DNA of 9,810 bases from Candidatus Omnitrophota bacterium (lineage in GTDB: Bacteria > Omnitrophota > Gorgyraeia > 2-02-FULL-51-18). The stretch spans positions 1 through 9,810 of the forward strand of contig JAHFFL010000026.1 in the NCBI GenBank assembly GCA_023247955.1, given 5' to 3'. The notes under the pieces were generated by a model. The model worked only from the letters and a program-made list of their open reading frames with translations. It was not told the origin of the DNA and ran no database searches. Below, one piece after another: positions 5,694 through 9,810 of the stretch. The translations under genes were made by a program, and so were the position numbers. The number at the start of each line of letters is the position of its first letter. The first letter of the stretch is position 1.

Positions 5694-6761
5694 ATGAGCT
5701 TACAGAAAAGTATTTTGCGGTGGTTTAGGAAGAATGCGCGGCCGCTGCCGTGGCGGAAGCGTTACGGCCCCTACGAGGTTTGGGTCTCTGAGATCATGCT
5801 CCAGCAAACCCAGGTCGAGACCATGCTTCCCTACTTTGAGCGCTGGATGCGGACCTTTCCCACGCTCAAGCGGCTCGCCAAAAGCCCAGAAAAAAAAGTG
5901 CTTAAAGTTTGGGAAGGGCTCGGCTACTACTCCCGCGCGAGAAACCTTCACGCCAGCGCCAAAGAAATAGTCCGCAAATACGATGGTGTTTTTCCGGCGG
6001 ACTACGAAGCGATACGCGCGCTAAAAGGAGTCGGACGCTACACCGCGGGGGCCATCGCGAGCATCGCGTTCAATGAGGAGAGGCCCATCGTCGACGGCAA
6101 TGTCCTGCGTGTTCTCTCGCGCGTGTACTCAGTCAAAAAACCGATAGACGTCGAAAAAAATAAGGACTTGTTCTGGGGACTCCAAGAAAGTCTTATCCCC
6201 AAAGGAGAGGCGCGCCTCTTTAACCAGGCCCTGATGGAGCTTGGCGCTCTGGTCTGTACGGCCAAAAATCCGCAGTGCCTCGTCTGCCCCATTCAAACCA
6301 ACTGCACGGCGTTTCAGAAAAACCGCGTGCTTGATTACCCGGTAAGACAGCGCCGCAAATCCCCCGTCAAAGTGGATGCTGCAGCCGTTCTCTTTCTTAA
6401 GAAAAACAAGGTGCTGATTCGCCGACGGCCTCTTGGAGAGATCATGGGGGGCTTGTGGGAATTTCCGGAATGGAAACTCGCCAAGGACGCCGCGCTCACC
6501 GCCGACGAGATCCAAAAACACACGCTTGCGAGCCTCCGCTCGGAATTTAGCTTCAAACCCGAGAACCTAAGGCCTCTCGCCGAAATCAAACGTAACTATA
6601 CCCATCACCTCGAAACCCTACGTGTTTTCTCAGCCATAGTACCGGAAGATACTTTGCTTAAGTCCCAATCGAATTGGCCCTCACGCTGGGTGACCCCGCG
6701 CGAGTTTTCACTCTATCCCTTCTCTTCCGCTCACGCCAAAATCGCCAAGCTCATAAGCTGA
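5694..6761 (+). CDS. mutY: A/G-specific adenine glycosylase MutY
   Basis: The 355-residue protein is complete. It has the catalytic Glu33 in VSEIMLQQTQV, a helix-hairpin-helix LKGVGRYTAGAIASIAF (about 110-126), and the catalytic Asp134 in PIVDGNVLRVLSR. A 4Fe-4S cluster motif has four Cys spaced C-x6-C-x2-C-x5-C (188, 195, 198, 204). A C-terminal Nudix-like 8-oxoG recognition domain (about 226-350) has GGLWEFPEWK and NYTHHLETLRVF. Family knowledge: MutY removes adenine mispaired with 8-oxoguanine, preventing G:C to T:A changes. Start choice: GTG at 5691 and ATG at 5694 are adjacent and in frame. I prefer the ATG because a -10-like TATAGT (5681-5686) ends 7 nt before it, suggesting a leaderless message. 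AGGA at 5677-5680 is too distant to be a good ribosome site. The nearest gene downstream, fur, is convergent. Confidence 0.95.
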   Translation: MSLQKSILRWFRKNARPLPWRKRYGPYEVWVSEIMLQQTQVETMLPYFERWMRTFPTLKRLAKSPEKKVLKVWEGLGYYSRARNLHASAKEIVRKYDGVFPADYEAIRALKGVGRYTAGAIASIAFNEERPIVDGNVLRVLSRVYSVKKPIDVEKNKDLFWGLQESLIPKGEARLFNQALMELGALVCTAKNPQCLVCPIQTNCTAFQKNRVLDYPVRQRRKSPVKVDAAAVLFLKKNKVLIRRRPLGEIMGGLWEFPEWKLAKDAALTADEIQKHTLASLRSEFSFKPENLRPLAEIKRNYTHHLETLRVFSAIVPEDTLLKSQSNWPSRWVTPREFSLYPFSSAHAKIAKLIS

Positions 6762-6802
6762 GTCTACGCTGACCCGCTTGTCGCAGGGACCTGGCTCTCA
6801 TT

Positions 6803-7017
6803 CCCCCCACCGAATCCCCCTCGGCTCCGAGAAGCTTTTCTCGCATTGAATTCTCCGTAAAGGGCGGGGAGTCGAACACCCAAGATCCCAAGTCTCTTTC
6901 CCCTCGCCAAAAATCAAAGAAAAGATGTGATTTTCGGCGGCTCCCCTTGCCCTTTACGTCGAATTCAATAAGCGTGCTCGAAAAGCTTCTAGTCGCCTCG
7001 GGAGATTCGGTGGGGGG
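6803..7017. repeat. Long hairpin 1 of the inverted-repeat element
   Basis: Nested paired segments, outside to inside: 6803-6816 with 7004-7017 (14 bp, CCCCCCACCGAATC), 6830-6840 with 6980-6990 (11 bp, AGAAGCTTTTC), 6845-6853 with 6961-6969 (9 bp around an EcoRI-like GAATTC), 6856-6865 with 6949-6958 (10 bp, CGTAAAGGGC), 6866-6871 with 6941-6946 (6 bp), and 6905-6916 with 6928-6939 (11 of 12). About 33 nt on the left arm (6872-6904) have no partner. The apical loop is about 6917-6927. Confidence 0.8.
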
Positions 7018-7200
7018 ACTTCCCGCTCCTGTTTCGAGAACCCTTGCCGCGCAATGTATTTGACGCCAAGTCCGCCGGGAGACGGCAAAATAAAAACTGT
7101 CCGAGCACGGCCCAGTGCGAGTTTTTTTATTTTGCCGAGGATCCCCGGACTTGCGTCAAATGCATGCGGCATTAGGTTCGAGAAACGGGAGGGGGAAGTC
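7017..7200. repeat. Long hairpin 2 of the inverted-repeat element
   Basis: Nested paired segments: 7017-7024 with 7193-7200 (8 bp, GACTTCCC), 7026-7035 with 7182-7191 (9 of 10 plus a G-U), 7046-7050 with 7166-7170, 7058-7066 with 7153-7161 (9 bp, ATTTGACGC), 7068-7074 with 7146-7152 (7 bp), 7083-7095 with 7125-7137 (13 bp, CGGCAAAATAAAA), and an apical GCAC/GTGC stem at 7105-7118. The apical stem followed by seven T (7122-7128) could also serve as a plus-strand terminator, though it is about 340 bp past mutY. Confidence 0.8.
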
Positions 7201-7285
7201 GCCTAGTGAGATTCGAGAAACGGAAGCGGAAGAGTCTCCGGGCGAGGACAATGCGAGCCAGGCCCCGCGCCGAGGGAATACGAGG

Positions 7286-7714
7286 TTACTTACAGCTGCT
7301 GCAGAAACCGAAAAGTTTTAGACTGTGGTAGACGACCTTGAAGCGCTGTTTTTTAGCTTCGAGGTCTTGGAGGTTTTCGATCTGGTCGTTTTCGAATTCA
7401 ATAATCTTGCCGCAGCGAATGCAGACGAAGTGGTCGTGATGCCTGCGTCCCTGGGCTTTTTCGTAGAGTTTTTTGCCGCCGCCGAAGTCATGCTCTTCGA
7501 GGGTGCCGCTGTCTTTCAAAAGCGCCAGCGTCCGGTACACCGTGGCCTTGGAGATCGTGCGGTCCGCGCCTTTGGAAAATCCGAGAAGCTCCTCGGCCGA
7601 GAAATGCCCGCGGGCCTTGACGGCCTGGTGCAGGATGGTCCTGCGCTGGCTGGTTAGCTTAAGGTCTTTTTTCTCCAGGAACTCTGAAAATATCTTCTCG
7701 ACCTCGCTAATCAC
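7286..7714 (-). CDS. fur: Ferric uptake regulator family protein (Fur)
   Basis: The 142-residue protein has the Fur layout. A winged-helix domain contains TSQRRTIL (21-28), H37 and a recognition helix region ISKATVYRTLALLKDSG (54-70). The dimerisation domain has HHDH (92-95), a CxxC pair at 98/101 and a second CxxC pair at 138/141 for structural zinc. Family knowledge: Fe2+-loaded Fur dimers repress iron-uptake genes; PerR or Zur cannot be fully excluded from sequence. The start is GTG at 7712-7714, placed by a strong GGGGAGGG site at 7724-7731 with 9 nt spacing. A longer reading from a TTG at 7747 has no such support. It lies 60 bp downstream of the iron permease gene on the same strand, but has its own promoter. 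Fur-box-like palindromes before the cupredoxin gene suggest it represses that unit and indirectly part of its own supply. Confidence 0.9.
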   Translation of the reverse strand: MISEVEKIFSEFLEKKDLKLTSQRRTILHQAVKARGHFSAEELLGFSKGADRTISKATVYRTLALLKDSGTLEEHDFGGGKKLYEKAQGRRHHDHFVCIRCGKIIEFENDQIENLQDLEAKKQRFKVVYHSLKLFGFCSSCK

Positions 7715-7737
7715 GCCGCAGGACCCTCCCCGCGACC

Positions 7738-7766
7738 AATCTATCAACCCCTCAGCCGATTGTCAA
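7738..7766 (-). promoter_or_regulatory. Sigma-70-type promoter of fur
   Basis: On the minus strand a consensus -35 TTGACA (7761-7766) and a -10 TAGATT (7738-7743) are separated by 17 bp. The expected start near 7731 leaves a leader of about 17 nt that carries the GGGGAGGG ribosome site. This is the best promoter match in the window, so fur can be expressed independently of the permease gene upstream. Confidence 0.65.
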
Positions 7767-7774
7767 CGAAACGG

Positions 7775-9292
7775 TCAGAACCGCCACTCAAACTCGAGCA
7801 TCCACTTGAGCCGCCCGTCAGCTGGCGCGTCGGACAACCCGAAAAGATAGCCGACATTGTATTTGACGTGATCACCGAGCTGTCCGCTGAGCGCAGGGCC
7901 CAGCCGGCTATCGCCCTGGTCAAACCAGTAGAGCTCGACGCCCGGCTCCAGCGCCTTCTGCCAGCGAAGGCGCGTGCCCCACGCAAGACCGCCGTCTATC
8001 CCTTTTTCGGCCTCAGACCCCACCTCTTTTTTTAAAACAAGGTTCGCCGTATGGACCAAACGGCCGGATTCTTTTTCAAGCAAAAGCTTTCCTTCTATCT
8101 CGTCCGCCGCGTCACTGTCATCGGCAAATTCATACGCGAAATAAAGCCCCGAGTCCCAGGGGTATTTACCTTGCTCGAAAAGCAGCAAGATATTTTCCCA
8201 TTCGACGGATTCAAATTCAAAGTCCTTCCCGGCTTCTTTCTCATAATTGCCATAGAACTCGGTGAACCACCGGTCGGTTACGCCGTAACCGATCGCGACC
8301 CTTTGCTTCTGCGCGCCGTCTTTTTCATCGTCTTTATCGAAATCGTAGCTTCCTCTCGCCTCGAGCTCAAGCTCCCCTTGGTGCACAATCGGAGAATAGA
8401 CTTTGTTGGTGGCCCAAGCATTGCCTGAAAAAATTGAGGAGCCGGTCAAAAACGCCGCCAGCCACACCAGCGCCGTTTTCTTGATTGAAGAAGTGTCTTG
8501 TCCGAACCATTTGAGAATCATTCCCATGCTCCCTAGTGTGGTGAGATAACCGATGAGTTGAATGCCTGACGGCCTTTCCGTATAGCCGGCGAGCGCGTGC
8601 AAAATCTGCCCCAAAATGCTTTGCTGAGAGAGAATCTTTGAACTGTCCCAAACGGGATAAAGGATTTCAGGAACAAACCCCGCGGCAGCGAGAAACCCAA
8701 GCGCCTGTGACACCATTCCCGCGGCGAGAAACACCAGGAGCCAACTCGTCACCGAAAAAAGCTGCTTGGTGGGGATTTTTAGAAGCCCAAAATAAATCGT
8801 CGCGCCTACCGCCGCCCCCGCCGCGAAACCAACAGCGCCGCCGGTAAAAAGATTCACCCAATCTTCCCCCGATGCCGCGACCCCGTAAGTGAAAAGCGCG
8901 ATCTCCGATCCTTCGCGCAGCACCGCTAAAGCGATAGCAATCGAAAGCGCCGAATAAGATCTCCTTCCTTGCGCGACTTCAATTCCTATTTGCTTGAAGT
9001 GCTGAGTAAGCTCGCGGCCATGACGGCGCATCCAGACGACGGTCCAGCCGATCAAAAACGCTGCGAGAAAAAGAACGGTGGCGTTGAAAAGCTCTTGTCC
9101 CATCCCCTGAGCAAAGTTAGAAATCACCCCCGCAAAATAAGCGACGATGACGGCGCCGGCCGCGCCGGCCGCGACCCCTCCCCACACCCAGCGCTCCCTT
9201 GAGGCGACGCCGCGCGTGGCCGCAAGCAACACGCCGATGATGATCGCGATTTCAAGCACCTCCCGGAAAATAATGATGGCGATCGACAACAT
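7775..9292 (-). CDS. FTR1/EfeU-type iron permease fused to a signal-like helix and a C-terminal outer-membrane beta-barrel
   Basis: The 505-residue protein has three parts. Residues 1-263 are an FTR1/EfeU ferrous-iron permease with seven membrane helices and both REXXE iron motifs (REVLE 10-14, REGSE 126-130). Residues 264-294 form a basic stretch with K271/K272 and an eighth hydrophobic helix ending in NAWA, which looks like a signal peptide with an AxA cleavage site. Residues 295-505 are about 10-12 amphipathic strands ending in WMLEFEWRF, the aromatic C-terminal Phe signature of outer-membrane barrels. Positive charges (TRGVASRER, MRRHGRELTQ, KIPTK, KWFG..KK) put the N terminus outside and the last helix exiting to the periplasm. 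EfeU alone is about 275 residues. The ATG at 9290-9292 is chosen because AGGGA lies 7 nt upstream; it begins one base after the cupredoxin stop. FTR1 assignment is firm. The barrel is inferred from pattern, and its cargo is unknown. Confidence 0.88.
   Translation of the reverse strand: MLSIAIIIFREVLEIAIIIGVLLAATRGVASRERWVWGGVAAGAAGAVIVAYFAGVISNFAQGMGQELFNATVLFLAAFLIGWTVVWMRRHGRELTQHFKQIGIEVAQGRRSYSALSIAIALAVLREGSEIALFTYGVAASGEDWVNLFTGGAVGFAAGAAVGATIYFGLLKIPTKQLFSVTSWLLVFLAAGMVSQALGFLAAAGFVPEILYPVWDSSKILSQQSILGQILHALAGYTERPSGIQLIGYLTTLGSMGMILKWFGQDTSSIKKTALVWLAAFLTGSSIFSGNAWATNKVYSPIVHQGELELEARGSYDFDKDDEKDGAQKQRVAIGYGVTDRWFTEFYGNYEKEAGKDFEFESVEWENILLLFEQGKYPWDSGLYFAYEFADDSDAADEIEGKLLLEKESGRLVHTANLVLKKEVGSEAEKGIDGGLAWGTRLRWQKALEPGVELYWFDQGDSRLGPALSGQLGDHVKYNVGYLFGLSDAPADGRLKWMLEFEWRF
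8411..8482 (-). other. Signal-peptide-like segment at the permease-barrel junction
   Basis: This encodes residues 271-294 of the fusion. It runs KKTALVWLAAF, then a Gly/Ser-rich stretch, then NAWA before TNKVYSP: basic n-region, hydrophobic h-region and an Ala-x-Ala cleavage site. Upstream, an in-frame ATG at 8519-8521 has GGGAG 7 nt before it (8529-8533), so separate translation of the barrel with its own signal is possible. Confidence 0.55.
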
Positions 9293-9293
9293 C

Positions 9294-9644
9294 TTAGTTT
9301 CCCTTCTGGGCGGCGGCCGCGACAATCACACCCTTGGCCGTGTCTTTGTGAAAATCCCCGAAATACTCGTAACGCCCCGGCGCGAGCGGCCCTATAAAAA
9401 GCGTGATTTGCCCTCCGGCCGCCACCATCTTTTCGCGCCGCAGGTCATAACTCTCAAACTCTTCGGCCGCGGGGTCCTCGTTTTTCACGACAAGCTTCAC
9501 CTTGTGATGTGCGAGTACCACAAGCTCCGCCGGGGAAAAACGGTGGTCTTTGATCACCAGCTCAAAAGTCTCGGGCTCCGCCCACGCTTTAGCCGGACAT
9601 AAAAGCAGAACAGCCACAACCGCCGCCCCTATCGCCATCCTCAT
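9294..9644 (-). CDS. Secreted cupredoxin-like protein of the iron-uptake unit (EfeO N-domain-like)
   Basis: The 116-residue product has a signal peptide (MRM, a hydrophobic core, then AKAWA with likely cleavage after residue 22). The mature domain is a single Greek-key type of about 94 residues. FELVIKDHRFSPAELVVLAHHKVKL and the ending RYEYFGDFHKDTAKGVIVV-like strand are typical of the cupredoxin_1 domain found at the N terminus of EfeO. The mature part has no Cys, so it cannot form a type 1 blue-copper site; acidic residues (EEFE) and several His could bind metal. It lacks the M75 peptidase-like domain of full EfeO. Its stop is one base from the permease ATG, so the two are co-translated. 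By inference it is a periplasmic partner that delivers or oxidises iron for the permease. AGGGGA lies 7 nt before the ATG at 9642-9644. Confidence 0.82.
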   Translation of the reverse strand: MRMAIGAAVVAVLLLCPAKAWAEPETFELVIKDHRFSPAELVVLAHHKVKLVVKNEDPAAEEFESYDLRREKMVAAGGQITLFIGPLAPGRYEYFGDFHKDTAKGVIVAAAAQKGN

Positions 9645-9662
9645 TTTGCGTCCCCTTTTTTA

Positions 9663-9677
9663 TGAGACTGAGTCTCA
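9663..9677. promoter_or_regulatory. Fur-box-like palindrome 1
   Basis: TGAGACTGAGTCTCA is a perfect 7-1-7 inverted repeat, the geometry of a Fur box (TGATAATnATTATCA). It lies about 19 bp upstream of the cupredoxin start, in the 5' leader just before the ribosome site. Confidence 0.65.
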
Positions 9678-9709
9678 GTACCAAAGTTTTAAAAAACCCA
9701 ATCCATTAA

Positions 9710-9724
9710 TGAGATTGAGTATTA
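9710..9724. promoter_or_regulatory. Fur-box-like site 2 (degenerate)
   Basis: TGAGATTGAGTATTA fits the same 7-1-7 frame. The left half is one base from site 1; the right half matches 5 of 7. It lies just downstream of the predicted transcription start. Confidence 0.4.
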
Positions 9725-9726
9725 GT

Positions 9727-9741
9727 TGAGACTCTATCTCA
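9727..9741. promoter_or_regulatory. Fur-box-like palindrome 3 over the -10 box
   Basis: TGAGACTCTATCTCA is a 7-1-7 site inside a larger inverted repeat (TAGTTGAGA, 5 nt, TCTCAACTA; 9723-9745). It covers the -10 box of the predicted minus-strand promoter, the expected position for repression. Confidence 0.6.
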
Positions 9742-9759
9742 ACTATAAGTTCCCGTCAA
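9731..9759 (-). promoter_or_regulatory. Promoter of the cupredoxin-permease unit
   Basis: On the minus strand a -35 TTGACG (9754-9759) and a -10 TAGAGT (9731-9736) are separated by 17 bp. The start is expected near 9724, giving a leader of about 80 nt that contains Fur-box-like sites 2 and 1. The -10 is embedded in site 3. Confidence 0.5.
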
Positions 9760-9780
9760 GAAAAATTTTTAGGAGAAATT

Positions 9781-9810
9781 CTAACCGAAGAGTCCGCGGC
9801 GGACCATCAT
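9781..9810 (-). other. Possible C-terminal end of another minus-strand gene
   Basis: Reading leftward from the window edge, nine codons (MMVRRGLFG) end at a TAG at 9781-9783. It is too short to identify, and the frame is not proven. If real, a gene to the right ends about 22 bp before the predicted cupredoxin promoter. Confidence 0.2.

Larger units (their letters stand above)
6786..7266. repeat. Large branched inverted-repeat element (terminal stem plus two long hairpins)
   Basis: This stretch fills most of the 524-bp gap between the convergent mutY and fur genes and holds no credible gene. Its ends form a 17-bp inverted repeat with 15 matches: 6786-6802 against 7250-7266, including CCTGGCTC/GAGCCAGG. 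Inside are two consecutive long imperfect hairpins (6803-7017 and 7017-7200) and a small one (GAGATTC 7208-7214 with GAGTCTC 7232-7238, one G-U pair). A 12-bp direct repeat TTCGAGAAACGG lies at 7177-7188 and 7212-7223. As RNA it would form a closed three-arm junction. It could be a non-coding RNA, a MITE-like element, or a strong barrier between converging transcripts. No target-site duplication is obvious. Confidence 0.8.

Noticed and set aside
6869..6893. tRNA T-arm-like motif GTTCGACTC on the minus strand
   Set aside because: It matches GTTCRANYC, but the flanking five-base stem does not pair and no acceptor, D or anticodon arms are found. The sequence lies in the left arm of long hairpin 1.
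6786..7266. Integron attC site or CRISPR array
   Set aside because: No RYYYAAC/GTTRRRY core ends and no regularly spaced identical repeats with unique spacers; the repeats are inverted and nested.
6954..7321. Open frames of 68-72 codons on both strands between mutY and fur (6954-7172 minus, 7115-7321 plus)
   Set aside because: They run through the hairpin arms, have no recognisable protein pattern or good ribosome site, and the plus-strand one overlaps the end of fur.
7715..7747. Upstream TTG start for fur
   Set aside because: It would place the GGGGAGGG ribosome site inside the coding region and lies upstream of the predicted transcription start; GTG at 7714 fits both.
9293..9325. Upstream TTG start for the permease gene (adds 11 residues)
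   Set aside because: The extension is Arg/Pro-rich, overlaps the cupredoxin end and has no ribosome site, while the ATG at 9290-9292 has AGGGA at 7 nt and begins at the first FTR1 helix.
9645..9662. Second promoter close to the cupredoxin gene (TTGGTA and TAAAAA around Fur-box-like site 1)
   Set aside because: The spacer is 16 bp, but the start would fall inside the ribosome site, leaving it out of the mRNA.

Overview
The window looks like chromosomal DNA from a diderm (Gram-negative-type) bacterium with moderately high G+C. The evidence for an outer membrane is a C-terminal beta-barrel domain that ends in Phe and is preceded by a signal-peptide-like segment. The phylum cannot be fixed from the sequence. 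The gene mix and the CATTGCGAG-type intergenic palindromes would suit an uncultivated lineage such as Omnitrophota or a deltaproteobacterium-like group, but this is a weak guess.

Left part (1-3709, all minus strand): a phosphate-sensing operon runs phoB (response regulator), phoR (histidine kinase), phoU (phosphate-signalling regulator), then a queC-like PP-loop gene that overlaps phoU. After a 73-bp palindromic repeat comes the N-terminal part of panE (ketopantoate reductase), cut by the window edge. No pst transporter genes are present here.

Middle (3710-5690): a short divergent promoter region separates phoB from a plus-strand pair, a pteridine-reductase-like SDR overlapping a QueD/6-pyruvoyl-tetrahydropterin synthase homologue by 8 bp. 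A second copy of the palindromic repeat exactly fills the gap between queD and a convergent flavin-reductase-family gene. The next intergenic region carries a perfect 32-bp palindrome. A mutY adenine glycosylase gene (plus strand) follows.

Right part (6762-9810): between the convergent 3' ends of mutY and fur lies about 480 bp with no credible gene. It is built almost entirely of nested inverted repeats: a terminal 17-bp stem enclosing two hairpins of about 215 and 184 nt and one small hairpin. Beyond it is a minus-strand iron-uptake unit: a secreted cupredoxin-like protein, then a 505-residue FTR1/EfeU permease fused in frame to a signal-peptide-like helix and an outer-membrane beta-barrel, then fur with its own promoter. 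Upstream of the unit are one perfect and two imperfect 7-1-7 Fur-box-like palindromes, one over the -10 element, so Fur probably closes a feedback loop on iron import.

Two features stand out as possibly undescribed: the FTR1-signal-beta-barrel fusion, whose predicted topology would put the barrel in the periplasm, and the large branched inverted-repeat element. Several genes (phoU, SDR, flavin reductase, mutY) also have -10-like boxes 6-9 nt before an ATG and no clear Shine-Dalgarno site, which suggests leaderless mRNAs.
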